In this document: in pieces, positions 1-8,687 of the stretch
Position numbering within the stretch: position 1 is the first letter of the stretch
Layout of the letters: each line of letters opens with the position of its first letter
Position numbers and translations under genes: made by a program
DNA from: JAAYBT01 sp964404395
GTDB taxonomy: Bacteria > Bacillota > Clostridia > Acetivibrionales > DTU013
DNA length: 33,375 nucleotides
Direction: 5' to 3'
Assembly (NCBI GenBank): GCA_964404395.1
Contig: CAYOKA010000009.1
Location: 1-33,375 of the forward strand
The notes under the pieces: generated by a model
What the model was told of the DNA's origin: nothing
Seen by the model: the letters and a program-made list of their open reading frames with translations, nothing else
The model's database searches: none

Positions 1-741
1 ATCGGTCACCTCGTTAAAGGTCTTAGCCTGTGATACTGCATTCTGGCCGGTCGTGGCGTCCAGTACAAGTAAGTTTTCGCGACTTGCACCCGGCATTTCC
101 CTGTCAATAATGCGTGAAACCTTCCGCAGCTCCTCCATCAAATTCTTCTTCGTATGAAGCCTGCCTGCCGTGTCACAAATCAAAACATCCGCTTTGCGGG
201 CTCTGGCTGCCTGTATAGCGTCGAAGATAACTGCTGCCGGGTCAGAGCCTTCATCCTGCTTAATCAGTTCGATGCCCACTCTGTCAGCCCATATTTGCAG
301 TTGATCAATCGCAGCTGCCCTAAATGTATCAGCCGCAGCAAGTATCACCTTTTTACCTTTCTTTTTCAGCATGCCGGCAATTTTCCCTATAGACGTGGTT
401 TTGCCAACCCCATTTACGCCGATGACCATAATTACGGCGGGGGTCGGTTCTATATTCAAAGCATGGGTTTCTTCCCCGAGAATTTCTATCAGCGATTCCT
501 TTATAAGCTCCTTAATTTTCAGCGGGTCAGTAATTTTTCTCTCCTTGACCTTTTCTTTTGTGATTTCAATAATGTGAAGTGATGTATCAATCCCCAAATC
601 GGCCGTAATCAACACCTCTTCAAGCTCATCGAAGAGCTCATCGTCAACCTTTCCAAAGGAAACAAGTACCTGATCAATTCTTTCTGTTATACCCTTTCTC
701 GTCTTCGTAAGTCCTGCCTTCAATTTATCAAAAAAGCTCAT
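1..741 (-). CDS. ftsY: Signal recognition particle receptor FtsY (C-terminus cut by window edge)
   Basis: SRP receptor GTPase that docks SRP-ribosome complexes at the membrane. I translated the minus strand from the ATG at 741; the frame stays open to base 1, giving 247 residues. The start has a short Gram-positive-type N-terminus (MSFFDKLKAGLTKTRKG) instead of the long acidic A domain of enterobacteria. The N domain is followed by a P-loop GVNGVGKT near residue 108, the DTAGR G3 motif near residue 190 and the conserved LDATTGQNA segment close to the edge. About 55 to 80 residues, including the TKLD-type G4 region, are missing only because the window ends. The start codon lies one base after the smc stop, so the two are almost certainly cotranscribed and translationally coupled. 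rnc-smc-ftsY is a classic Bacillota order. Confidence 0.96.
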   Translation of the reverse strand, partial: MSFFDKLKAGLTKTRKGITERIDQVLVSFGKVDDELFDELEEVLITADLGIDTSLHIIEITKEKVKERKITDPLKIKELIKESLIEILGEETHALNIEPTPAVIMVIGVNGVGKTTSIGKIAGMLKKKGKKVILAAADTFRAAAIDQLQIWADRVGIELIKQDEGSDPAAVIFDAIQAARARKADVLICDTAGRLHTKKNLMEELRKVSRIIDREMPGASRENLLVLDATTGQNAVSQAKTFNEVTD

Positions 742-742
742 G

Positions 743-3700
743 TTAGCCCACCTTTTCTCCCATCTTCATTGATACAATCTTTGATATGCCGTGCTCCTGC
801 ATCGTCACTCCATAGAGCATATCTGCTCCCTCCATAGTGCCTTTCCTGTGTGTAACCATGATGAACTGCGTTTGCGAAGAATACTTTCTCAGATACTCTA
901 TAAAACGGTACACATTTGCTTCATCAAGGGCAGCCTCTATTTCGTCCAATATACAAAATGGCGCCGGCTTCAGCCGCAATATTGAAAACAGCAGTGCAAT
1001 AGCTGTAAATGCACGTTCTCCGCCTGATAACAGCATCATATTCTGCAGCTTCTTGCCGGGAGGCTGAGCCTCTATCTCTATGCCGCTTTCCAGAACATTT
1101 TCCTCATCAACCAGAATTAAGCTGGCTCTTCCGCCATTGAAAAGCTCTTTAAAAACAATATTGAAATTTGTATTAATCAGTTTAAACTGCTCTAAAAACT
1201 GCTTTTTCATGATACCGGTCATTTCATATATAACACGTTGCAGCTTCTCTCTAGCCTGCTCCATATCATCTCTTTGCCCGCTCATGAACTCAAAACGTTC
1301 CTTTGTCTTAACATAGTCCTCAATCGAAGCAACATTAACAGCCCCCAGCTCTTTGATGGCATTTTTCAGCTCATTAATTTCTCTTTGGGCTTTTGTTACG
1401 CTGCCAATATCCTTCTTCAGCTGTTCTGCCGCTGAATATGTAATCTCATATTCATTCCACATTCTGTCCTGTAAGGCGTCCATTTCGGTTTCAATCTTAG
1501 CTTTCCTAACCTCAACTCTTGTTAACTCCTCCTGCAAGAGCAGTATCGTTTTATTTGTGTTGTTAATTTTGTTTACAATGTCAAAGCTATCCTCCTCCAG
1601 GATTTTCCTCTCCTCAGTCAGCCTGTCCAGTTCAAGTGTTTTACCGGTCTTCTCCTGATTATGCTTTTTAATCTGTTCATTGAGACCTTCATTTAGCTGC
1701 TGCAGGTTTGCTATTTCACTGAGAGATTTAGTTTTGTCGCTTTCTTTCCTATTCATGCTCTTAACAATAGATTCCTTCTCGGTTACCAGACGTTCTGAAT
1801 TCTCCTTAGTTGCTTCAATGCTTTCAACAATAGAATTCACCGAAATCTTGAAGTCTGTAATGTCTGCATGGAGTGCATCTCGAACCGCCTGGTCCTCCTT
1901 ATTCTTCTCCTGGTGCTTGGCAACAGTGTCCTTTGCCTCATTCATTTCCACTTCAATTTTTTCAAGCTCATGTCGGTACTTAGCCAGCTCATCCTCGATA
2001 TCGCTAATCTGCCTTTCCAGCTGCTCCTTTTCCTGTTTGAGCATTTCCATTCTGGCAGAAAGCCTGTTTATGTTCTCTTCGACCTGCGCTAGGTTGCTCT
2101 CGTCCCTTATCTTAACCAGTTCATTGTTTTTTAGTTCGCTTTCTGCATATGAGATTTCCTTATTTATTTGTGCAATATCCTTCGACAGTTGCTTAATGTC
2201 ATTCTCCAGCTGCCTCTCAGTTCCCTTCAAGGCCTGTAGCTCGGCATTGAGCTCGTTAATCTCCCTGCTCCTGCTCAAAATACCGGTGCCTTTGTTTTCC
2301 GTGCTGCCTCCCGACATTGATCCGCCAGTACTGAGCAAATCTCCTTCCAGTGTCACTATTCTAAATGAGTAACCAAAGGATCTTGCTATTTTTATTGCAT
2401 TATCAAGGGAATCGACAACTACAACCTTCCCCAGAAGACTTGTAATAACTCCATTATAGGCCGAATCTGCGGTAACAAGCTCACAGCCGACACCACAAAA
2501 ACCCTCGCATTTTTTTATGCGGTTTAGTGTGTTAGCATCAAAGCTTTTCCCCTTTACAGAACTAATCGGCAAAAATGTGGCACGCCCCATTTTATTTTTC
2601 TTCAAATATTCTATAGCTCTTTTAGCATCCCCTTCACTTTGTGTAACTATATTTTGAAGCGCACTGCCAAGCGTTATCTCAATTGCGGTCTCATATTTTT
2701 TGTCAACCTTAATCAGCTGAGCTAATGCTCCATGTATCCCTTTGCCAAAATCCGCCGATTCACGGCTTGCCTGTAAAACCTCTCTAACACTTCTGTAGTA
2801 GCCTTCCAAGTTTCGCTCCATCTCTTTGAGGGTTCTTACTCTAGAAATTTTATACTGAACATCAGATTTGAGCTTGGTCTGCTTAATGCGCAGCTCCTCG
2901 AGCATTTTGTCTGATTCATCCCGCTCACTTAACAAGCACTGCAATTCTTCCTTTTGTTTGCGTATCTGCTCTGAAGCGTACCGGATGCTTTCTTCCAGAT
3001 CTTCTTTCTTTATTTTTTCCCGGTCACGTTCAACGATATGCTGATAAACTTCGCTATCGATGGTTTTCTGCCGCTTGTGCATGTTTTCGATATGTGTTTC
3101 AACACTATTTATCTGCATTTTTTTATCGGATTGAATGTCCATCTTGTCCATTATGGCTGTTTTAAGCAGTTCAATATCTCTTTCGTTTTCGTCCAATGTT
3201 TTAAGCAGCTCCGCCATTTGAGTCTCGTATTCAGTAAGCTTTGTGCTATAGGTTTCAAGCTGCTTTTCCAGATACTTGAGCTTATCCTGTTTCCCTGCTT
3301 CCTCTGCGTCAAGTCCATCCATTTTTTCCTTCAGTTCTGCGTTTTCGGAATCAAGCCTCTGTATGTTTTGCTGCAAATTGGTAATTTTTTCGTCGTTAAG
3401 CTTAATATCGGAATTGCAGTGCTCCAGAATCGAGTCCAGCTCGTGGTATCTGTGTCGGGCTACTTCAAGCTTCACATCAAAGGACTTGAGAAGCTCGGTC
3501 TTTTCTATATTTGATTCATTAATCTCGTTTAGTTTATTGTTTTCAGCCTCAACGTTGTCCTTAACAGTCTTATATTGTGTTTCAAATTCCGCTAATTTGG
3601 CATTATATTTATCCATGTTCACCAGGTAGAGATTGATTTCGAGTTCTTTCAAGCTTTCCCTGAGATTCAAATATCTACGAGCGTTTTCAGACTGCTCCTT

Positions 3701-4315
3701 CAAGGGTCCCAGCTGTGTTTCCAGCTCATTGATGATATCATTTATTCGTTCAACATTTTGTCTGGTCTGCTCCAATTTTTTCTCGGAATCCTGCTTTCTG
3801 ACCTTATATTTCATTATTCCGGATGCTTCCTCAAAGATATGTCTCCTGTCTTCAGATCGCGAGCTCAAAATTTCGTCAATTCTCCCCTGACCGATGACAG
3901 AGTACCCGTCTTTACCCATTCCTGTGTCTAAAAACAACTCAGTAATATCTTTCAACCTGCAGGAAGATTTATTTATTAGATACTCACTTTCACCTGAACG
4001 AAACACCCTGCGAGTTATGGTAACTTCGCCAAATTCTATCGGGAGCAATGAATCAGAATTGTCCAGTGTTAAGGATACCTCGGCAAAGCCCAAGGGCTTT
4101 CTGTGCTCTGTACCGGCAAAGATGACATCCTCCATCTTGCTTCCGCGCAGCGTCTTTACGCTTTGCTCACCCAGAACCCATCTGATGGCATCGGCAATGT
4201 TACTTTTCCCACTGCCATTCGGCCCAACAACAGCAGTGATGCCGGCATTGAAATCAAGGCTGATTTTTTCAGGAAATGATTTGAAACCTTGCATGTCAAG
4301 ACATTTTAAATGCAA
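743..4315 (-). CDS. smc: Chromosome segregation protein SMC
   Basis: Condensin ATPase that organises and segregates the nucleoid with ScpA and ScpB. The start chosen here is TTG at 4315, giving 1190 residues beginning MHLKCLDMQGFKSF, very close to the usual length of about 1186. A longer ATG reading from 4351 exists, but it would translate the Shine-Dalgarno GGAGG at 4323-4327, which sits 7 bases before the TTG. Visible parts in order are Walker A GPNGSGKSN near residue 32, a long coiled coil, a hinge with the GGSMSGGS motif in the middle of the protein, a second coiled coil, the ABC signature LLSGGERAF, and Walker B with CILDEIEAALDEAN near the C-terminus. It lies between rnc and ftsY. Nothing suggests damage. 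Confidence 0.97.
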   Translation of the reverse strand: MHLKCLDMQGFKSFPEKISLDFNAGITAVVGPNGSGKSNIADAIRWVLGEQSVKTLRGSKMEDVIFAGTEHRKPLGFAEVSLTLDNSDSLLPIEFGEVTITRRVFRSGESEYLINKSSCRLKDITELFLDTGMGKDGYSVIGQGRIDEILSSRSEDRRHIFEEASGIMKYKVRKQDSEKKLEQTRQNVERINDIINELETQLGPLKEQSENARRYLNLRESLKELEINLYLVNMDKYNAKLAEFETQYKTVKDNVEAENNKLNEINESNIEKTELLKSFDVKLEVARHRYHELDSILEHCNSDIKLNDEKITNLQQNIQRLDSENAELKEKMDGLDAEEAGKQDKLKYLEKQLETYSTKLTEYETQMAELLKTLDENERDIELLKTAIMDKMDIQSDKKMQINSVETHIENMHKRQKTIDSEVYQHIVERDREKIKKEDLEESIRYASEQIRKQKEELQCLLSERDESDKMLEELRIKQTKLKSDVQYKISRVRTLKEMERNLEGYYRSVREVLQASRESADFGKGIHGALAQLIKVDKKYETAIEITLGSALQNIVTQSEGDAKRAIEYLKKNKMGRATFLPISSVKGKSFDANTLNRIKKCEGFCGVGCELVTADSAYNGVITSLLGKVVVVDSLDNAIKIARSFGYSFRIVTLEGDLLSTGGSMSGGSTENKGTGILSRSREINELNAELQALKGTERQLENDIKQLSKDIAQINKEISYAESELKNNELVKIRDESNLAQVEENINRLSARMEMLKQEKEQLERQISDIEDELAKYRHELEKIEVEMNEAKDTVAKHQEKNKEDQAVRDALHADITDFKISVNSIVESIEATKENSERLVTEKESIVKSMNRKESDKTKSLSEIANLQQLNEGLNEQIKKHNQEKTGKTLELDRLTEERKILEEDSFDIVNKINNTNKTILLLQEELTRVEVRKAKIETEMDALQDRMWNEYEITYSAAEQLKKDIGSVTKAQREINELKNAIKELGAVNVASIEDYVKTKERFEFMSGQRDDMEQAREKLQRVIYEMTGIMKKQFLEQFKLINTNFNIVFKELFNGGRASLILVDEENVLESGIEIEAQPPGKKLQNMMLLSGGERAFTAIALLFSILRLKPAPFCILDEIEAALDEANVYRFIEYLRKYSSQTQFIMVTHRKGTMEGADMLYGVTMQEHGISKIVSMKMGEKVG

Positions 4316-4322
4316 ATGAAAA

Positions 4323-4327
4323 CCTCC
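4323..4327 (-). promoter_or_regulatory. Ribosome binding site that fixes the TTG start of smc
   Basis: GGAGG on the minus strand, 7 bases upstream of TTG at 4315. It lies inside the longer reading frame that begins at 4351, so the longer frame is unlikely to be the true one. The shorter product starts exactly as SMC proteins usually do (MHLK...GFKSF). Confidence 0.85.
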
Positions 4328-4381
4328 GTTTGTCATAAAGTGCATATTCATTTTAACATAACTGGGAGTAGATTCAATATT

Positions 4382-5095
4382 TCACCTGTTTTTTTCGAGA
4401 GCTTCCTTAGCAGCATTCTGTTCTGCTTCTTTTTTGTTTTTCCCTCTCCCCTTGCCAAAATCCTGATCGTCCACACAAACCTGAGCAATAAATACTTTAT
4501 CGTGGTCAGGACCCTTTTCATCTACTATTCTATAGCTTATGCGCTTATCTCCACGCTTCTGGACCAATTCTTGAAGCTGGGTTTTGTAATCAATAAAAGG
4601 CGCGTTTTTATGATAATCCTCAAACAATTCCTTCATTAACCTCAAAATGAAGGCTCTCACCTCAGCCATTCCTCCATCCAGATAAACAGAGCCTATCAGT
4701 GCTTCAAAGGCATCTGATAATATGGATGGCCTGTTTCTTCCCCCGGTATTTTCTTCTCCCTTACCCAGAAAAAGATATTTCCCAAGCTTAATGCTCCCGG
4801 CACATTTCATCAAGGATGATTCACACACAATAGCTGCTCTGGTCTTGGTCATCTCGCCCTCTGGAAGGTTTGGAAAATTTGTATATATATAATCACTTGT
4901 TACTATATTTAACACTGCATCTCCGAGAAATTCAAGTCTCTCATTGCTAGCCAGCCCGAGATTCCTTTTTTCATTTGCGAAGGAACTGTGAGTAAGTGCA
5001 AGCAGCAACTCTTTTTTATCGTTGAAAGTATAATGAATTATTGCCTCCAATTCCTTTAATGAATCCAAGTTTTCCAAAATAAAATCCCTACCCAT
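4382..5095 (-). CDS. rnc: Ribonuclease III
   Basis: Double-strand-specific endoribonuclease that processes rRNA precursors and structured transcripts. The product has 237 residues. The N-terminal catalytic domain carries the signature NERLEFLGDAVL at 51-62, and the metal-binding acidic residues E53, D59, D128 and E131 (in LSDAFEALIG) are all present. A double-stranded RNA-binding domain follows from about residue 165, ending in the typical KKEAEQNAAKEALE helix. The ATG at 5095 has GGAGG five bases upstream. It sits between fabF and smc, as in many Bacillota; a hairpin lies in the gap before it and could be a substrate or a weak attenuator. Confidence 0.97.
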   Translation of the reverse strand: MGRDFILENLDSLKELEAIIHYTFNDKKELLLALTHSSFANEKRNLGLASNERLEFLGDAVLNIVTSDYIYTNFPNLPEGEMTKTRAAIVCESSLMKCAGSIKLGKYLFLGKGEENTGGRNRPSILSDAFEALIGSVYLDGGMAEVRAFILRLMKELFEDYHKNAPFIDYKTQLQELVQKRGDKRISYRIVDEKGPDHDKVFIAQVCVDDQDFGKGRGKNKKEAEQNAAKEALEKNR

Positions 5096-5117
5096 AGTTT
5101 CCTCCCTTAAAATGCTA

Positions 5118-5142
5118 AAGGCGGGTGCGTTTCTCCCGCCTT
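5118..5142 (-). terminator. GC-rich hairpin between fabF and rnc (weak terminator or processing site)
   Basis: Perfect 8-bp stem: AAGGCGGG at 5118-5125 pairs with CCCGCCTT at 5135-5142 around a 9-base loop. On the transcribed minus strand the stem is followed by TAGCATTTTAAG, not by a clean U run, so it may slow or be cut by RNase III rather than fully terminate. The rnc ribosome binding site starts about 12 bases later. Confidence 0.45.
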
Positions 5143-5180
5143 CAGACTTATTATAATTCTTTGCTTATAATTTTTCCAGA

Positions 5181-6419
5181 CTATTGTATATATTTTTTCA
5201 AAATAACAGCTGCATTATGGCCTCCAAAGCCAAGTGCATTAGATAATGCATATCTTATGTCTTCATGTCTGCCCTTGTTAGGAACATAATCAAGATCACA
5301 TTCCGGGTCCGGATTGACTAAATTTATAGTTGGAGGAAGAAAGCCCTCTTTAAGTGCCATTGCTGTTATAATTGCTTCAACCGCACCTGCTGCTCCAAGT
5401 AAATGTCCTGTCATAGATTTTGTAGAGCTAACAGCCAGTTTCTTTGCATGATCGCCAAAAGCTCCCTTAATGACCCTTGTCTCGCTAACATCATTCAGCG
5501 GAGTAGAGGTGCCGTGAGCATTTATATATCCTATTTCTCGAGGCTGAATGCCTGCATCCGCTATTGCAAGCTGCATTGATTTGATACCACCAATGCCCTC
5601 CGGATGTGGTGCGGTAATATGATATGCATCACAGGTGCAACCGTAGCCCGCAATTTCACCCAGTATTGCAGCATTACGCTTCAATGCATGCCCAAGCTCT
5701 TCAATTACAAGCACGCCGGCTCCCTCCCCCATGACAAAGCCATCACGGTCTATATCAAATGGCCTACAGGCAGTTCTTGGGTCAGGATTTGTAGTAAAGG
5801 CCTTATTTGAACAGAAGCCGGCAAATGAAAGAGGTGTGATTGCAGATTCTGCGCCACCTGTCACCATTATGTCAGCATCCCCTCGTTGTATTACTTTAAA
5901 GGCATCACCGATTGCATTATTCCCTGATGCACAGGCAGTCACCACACATTCGTTAAAGCCTTGCAAATTGTACTCTATGGCGATCCTTGCTGCTGCAATA
6001 TTTGCTATCATCGATGTAATAAAGAACGGACTTACTCTGCCCGGCCCTTTTGTTGCAAGGATCTGATGTTGGTCCTCCAATGTTTGTATTCCGCCAACAC
6101 CGGACCCAATGATGACCCCGGACCTGAAGCTGTCCTCAGCTTCCATATTAAGGCCCGACATTTCCATTGCCATTTTAGCTGCTGCCATCGCATATTGTGT
6201 AAAAATGTCCATTCTTTTTGCTTCTTTTTTATCAATATAATCAGTCGGCTCAAAACCGGAAATAGTTGCGGCTACTTTAGCATCATAATTTGATGTGTCA
6301 AATTTCGATAATAAGCTGATTCCTGACTTACCTTCCTTAATTGCTTCCCAGAAGCTTTCAATGCTCAAGCCTAAAGAGTGCACAACACCCATCCCGGTTA
6401 TCACAACTCGTTTTTTCAT
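5181..6419 (-). CDS. fabF: Beta-ketoacyl-ACP synthase II (FabF)
   Basis: Condensing enzyme that elongates acyl-ACP with malonyl-ACP in type II fatty acid synthesis. With the ATG at 6419 the product has 412 residues and begins MKKRVVITGMG, as FabF proteins do. A longer frame to 6449 would translate the ribosome binding site (AGGGGG at 6427-6432, 7 bases before this ATG). The catalytic triad is visible: C163 in TACASGNN, H302 in NAHGTSTPLND and H339 in KSMTGHLLGA, with K334 also conserved. It is separated from acpP by a strong terminator and 180 bases holding a candidate promoter, so it may be transcribed partly on its own. Downstream are rnc, smc and ftsY. Confidence 0.96.
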   Translation of the reverse strand: MKKRVVITGMGVVHSLGLSIESFWEAIKEGKSGISLLSKFDTSNYDAKVAATISGFEPTDYIDKKEAKRMDIFTQYAMAAAKMAMEMSGLNMEAEDSFRSGVIIGSGVGGIQTLEDQHQILATKGPGRVSPFFITSMIANIAAARIAIEYNLQGFNECVVTACASGNNAIGDAFKVIQRGDADIMVTGGAESAITPLSFAGFCSNKAFTTNPDPRTACRPFDIDRDGFVMGEGAGVLVIEELGHALKRNAAILGEIAGYGCTCDAYHITAPHPEGIGGIKSMQLAIADAGIQPREIGYINAHGTSTPLNDVSETRVIKGAFGDHAKKLAVSSTKSMTGHLLGAAGAVEAIITAMALKEGFLPPTINLVNPDPECDLDYVPNKGRHEDIRYALSNALGFGGHNAAVILKKYIQ

Positions 6420-6473
6420 GATTATTCCCCCTGGCAATAAACTTATCAAAATTTATATGAATAAATAATCGAT

Positions 6474-6503
6474 ATTATGAAGTAATGCTTTTACGATTTT
6501 CAA
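6474..6503 (-). promoter_or_regulatory. Candidate promoter for fabF
   Basis: On the minus strand, TTGAAA (6503-6498), an 18-base spacer and CATAAT (6479-6474) resemble sigma-A boxes. They lie about 55 bases upstream of the fabF start and downstream of the terminator after acpP, which makes a separate promoter for fabF-rnc-smc-ftsY sensible. The -10 differs from consensus in one position and the spacer is slightly long. Confidence 0.4.
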
Positions 6504-6528
6504 ATAATAACGCCACGGTTATGCAAAT

Positions 6529-6551
6529 AGGCTTTTGCGATGTAACCTTAA
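6529..6551 (+). repeat. Dispersed repeat, copy D
   Basis: These 23 bases recur exactly, in inverted orientation, at 27702-27724. Similarity continues imperfectly for about 19 more bases on the 6551 side (…CATAAATTAGCTG here versus …TACAAATTGGCTG there). A weaker relative lies at 30018-30037. The common core is CTTTTGCGATGTAACC. All copies are intergenic. I cannot name the family. Confidence 0.7.
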
Positions 6552-6603
6552 CATAAATTAGCTGACGGAACTAAAACAAGATACATCGTAAAATGCCCTT
6601 GAT

Positions 6604-6633
6604 AAAAAAAGTCCCTTTTGAGGGACTTTTTTT
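6604..6633 (-). terminator. Rho-independent terminator after acpP
   Basis: AGTCCCT at 6610-6616 pairs with AGGGACT at 6621-6627 around a 4-base loop, with flanking A6/T6 extensions that lengthen the stem. On the minus strand the hairpin is followed by seven T. The right flank overlaps the acpP stop codon at 6632-6634. The symmetric A and T tracts would also allow function on the plus strand, but no plus-strand gene runs into it. Confidence 0.85.
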
Positions 6634-6859
6634 ATGCGTTATTTTTAATGTAATCTACGGCATTCCCAACAGTTGCTATCTTTTCAGCTTCGCTATCAGG
6701 AATCTCAATATCAAATTCCTCTTCGAGAGCCATGATTAATTCAACGATATCAAGAGAATCCGCACCTAAATCGTCTATGAAGGAAGATTCCATTGTTACC
6801 TCTTCATCCTCAACTCCTAGTTGATCGACAATGATTTTCTTAACTTTTTCAAAAGCCAT
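6632..6859 (-). CDS. acpP: Acyl carrier protein
   Basis: Small acidic carrier (75 residues) that holds growing acyl chains on 4'-phosphopantetheine. The attachment site is S35 in the motif GADSLDIVEL, followed by the helix II region ALEEEFDIEIPD, both diagnostic. The ATG at 6859 has a strong GGGAGGTG ribosome binding site. It lies downstream of fabG, after 106 bases that contain an AT-rich palindrome, and upstream of fabF beyond a terminator. The terminator at its end suggests acpP can be made in excess over fabF, as expected for an abundant carrier. Confidence 0.97.
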   Translation of the reverse strand: MAFEKVKKIIVDQLGVEDEEVTMESSFIDDLGADSLDIVELIMALEEEFDIEIPDSEAEKIATVGNAVDYIKNNA

Positions 6860-6880
6860 ACACTCACCTCCCTTCCAACT

Positions 6881-6906
6881 GGGTAATTAATATATAATAA
6901 TTACCC
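6881..6906. repeat. AT-rich palindrome upstream of acpP
   Basis: GGGTAATTA at 6881-6889 is the inverse of TAATTACCC at 6898-6906, with eight A/T bases between. It lies in the 106-base gap between fabG and acpP, 21 bases before the acpP start. It could be an RNA hairpin near the ribosome binding site or a protein site. It does not match the FapR-type TACCTGGTA core. Confidence 0.5.
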
Positions 6907-6965
6907 GGAAAAGTTATGCCTGTTTTACATCCATTACAAAGCATAGCTTACTAATAAAGATATTA

Positions 6966-7709
6966 TTACATAAAAAGTCCGCCGTCAATATTTATTACCT
7001 GCCCTGTTACGTATGATGCTTCATCAGATGCAAGAAATGCGACAACACAGGCCACATCTTCAGGTGTCCCAAACCTGCCTAGTGGTATGTTCTCAAAGTA
7101 CTTATCTCTTACTTCGTCAGAAAGCACATCTGTCATTTTACTTTTTATGACACCAGGCGTGACAGCATTGCAAGTCACACCTCTGGATGCAAATTCCTTA
7201 GCGGTAGTTTTTGTCAAGCCTATTAACCCTGCCTTTGAAGCGGAATAGTTGGCTTGCCCTCTATTACCGTATCTTCCTGCTATAGAAGCTATGTTTACAA
7301 TACGGCCATACCTTTGCTTTATCATTTGCTTTGCCGCAAATTTTGTGCAAAGGAATGCACCTTTAAGATTGATATCCAGCACTGAATCCCAATCCTCCTC
7401 CGACATCATAGCCATCGGTTTATCCTTGGTTATACCTGCATTGTTCACAAGTATATCCACTCGGCCAAAAGCATCGACAGCTGTAGCCATCATAGCCTTT
7501 ACATCATCGGCACTTCGAACATCACCTCTTGTAACAGCAACCTCACAATTTGCTTTCTTAAGCTCCTGGGCTGTTTCGTCCAGTAAATCCGACGTAGCGA
7601 TATCATTTAACACAATACTTGCACCTAAAGACGCAAGCTTGAATGCAATCGCTTTGCCCAGTCCCCTGGCTGAACCCGTTACAACTGCAGTTTTCCCTTC
7701 CAACAGCAT
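6966..7709 (-). CDS. fabG: 3-oxoacyl-ACP reductase (FabG)
   Basis: NADPH-dependent short-chain dehydrogenase that reduces 3-ketoacyl-ACP. The product has 247 residues, the usual size. The cofactor-binding glycine motif TGSARGLGKAIA is at 11-22, NNAG at 89-92, and the catalytic set N114, S142, Y155 and K159 (in NYSASKAG) is complete. The C-terminal VTGQVINIDGGLFM is typical. The ATG at 7709 follows GGGGGAG nine bases upstream; this site lies in the 15-base gap after fabD. Its place between fabD and acpP supports FabG over other short-chain dehydrogenases. Confidence 0.95.
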   Translation of the reverse strand: MLLEGKTAVVTGSARGLGKAIAFKLASLGASIVLNDIATSDLLDETAQELKKANCEVAVTRGDVRSADDVKAMMATAVDAFGRVDILVNNAGITKDKPMAMMSEEDWDSVLDINLKGAFLCTKFAAKQMIKQRYGRIVNIASIAGRYGNRGQANYSASKAGLIGLTKTTAKEFASRGVTCNAVTPGVIKSKMTDVLSDEVRDKYFENIPLGRFGTPEDVACVVAFLASDEASYVTGQVINIDGGLFM

Positions 7710-7724
7710 TATATCAATCTCCCC

Positions 7725-8666
7725 CTATTTTCTTCCTTCTATTCCCTCAAGAGTTCTTTCCAGTGATTCCTCATCTTCTACATTAAAGCTCCTGGCCTCC
7801 TTGCTGCATTTTTTGATAAACCCGCTAAGAACTTTCCCCGGGCCTATCTCTATAAAGGTATCCACGCCATTGTCCAGCATATAGCGTATGGAAGCTTCCC
7901 ACAACACCGGGGCGCTGACCTGTCTTACCAGGGTTTCTCTTATTTTGGATGGCGATTCAACTACCCTTGCATTTACATTTGCTATCAGCGGAACCTTAAA
8001 ATCCGAAAATTCAATCTCTTCCAGTTCAGCATCCAACAGCTCTCCCGCATGCTTGAGCAAGCTACAGTGAAAGGGTGCACTGACAGCCAGTAATATAGTT
8101 CTTTTAGCTCCCTTTTCGGTACATAGCTTCATTGCCTTTTCAACGGCTTTAACCTCTCCTGATATGGATATTTGTCCAGGACAATTGTAATTCGCAGGCT
8201 CTACAACTCCACTATCCGAAGCCTTCTGACAGCATTCCTTCACTGTCTCCGGGCTAAGACCGATTATAGCAGCCATAGTGCCCATACCGAGCGGTACGGA
8301 TTCCTGAATGTATCTTCCTCTTTTTCTAACAAGAGATAGTGCGGTTTTAAAATCAATTGTAGCCGATGCAACATGAGCAGCGTATTCACCAAGACTTAGG
8401 CCTGCTGTATAATCCGGCTCAATCCCATTCTCAAGCAAGGGCTGAAGGCATGCAATGCTAGTGGTTACAATTGCTGGTTGTGTGTTTTCGGTAACCTTTA
8501 ATGATTCCTCATCACCGTCGAAAATCATTTCCCTCATATCCTGCCCGACAACCTCTGAGGCTTGATTATATATATCAGAGGATGATTTGTATCTTAAAGC
8601 AATTTGCTTGCCCATTCCAATATATTGTGCTCCCTGACCCGGGAAAATAAATGCAATTTTACCCAT
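7725..8666 (-). CDS. fabD: Malonyl-CoA:ACP transacylase (FabD)
   Basis: Transfers malonyl from CoA to ACP to supply chain elongation. The product has 313 residues. It starts with the typical MGKIAFIFPGQGAQ oxyanion segment. The nucleophile is S91 in the GLSLGEYAA elbow, R116 binds the malonyl carboxylate, and H200 in SAPFHCSLL completes the active site. A GGGG-containing ribosome binding site precedes the ATG at 8666. It is 21 bases downstream of fabH and 15 bases before fabG, a tight operon arrangement. Confidence 0.96.
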   Translation of the reverse strand: MGKIAFIFPGQGAQYIGMGKQIALRYKSSSDIYNQASEVVGQDMREMIFDGDEESLKVTENTQPAIVTTSIACLQPLLENGIEPDYTAGLSLGEYAAHVASATIDFKTALSLVRKRGRYIQESVPLGMGTMAAIIGLSPETVKECCQKASDSGVVEPANYNCPGQISISGEVKAVEKAMKLCTEKGAKRTILLAVSAPFHCSLLKHAGELLDAELEEIEFSDFKVPLIANVNARVVESPSKIRETLVRQVSAPVLWEASIRYMLDNGVDTFIEIGPGKVLSGFIKKCSKEARSFNVEDEESLERTLEGIEGRK

Positions 8667-8687
8667 ATAGCTACCCCGTTTATAATA

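Noticed and set aside
154..582. 142-residue plus-strand frame at the left edge
   Set aside because: It is antisense to ftsY, which is clearly coding on the other strand.
1680..2372. 230-residue plus-strand frame within smc
   Set aside because: It is antisense to the coiled coil of smc, is rich in serine and leucine as expected from the reverse of K/E-rich codons, and has no ribosome binding site.
6450..6600. Possible FapR box upstream of fabF
   Set aside because: No TACCTGGTA-like core was found there on either strand.
7249..7884. 211-residue plus-strand frame
   Set aside because: Antisense to fabG and fabD with no family features.
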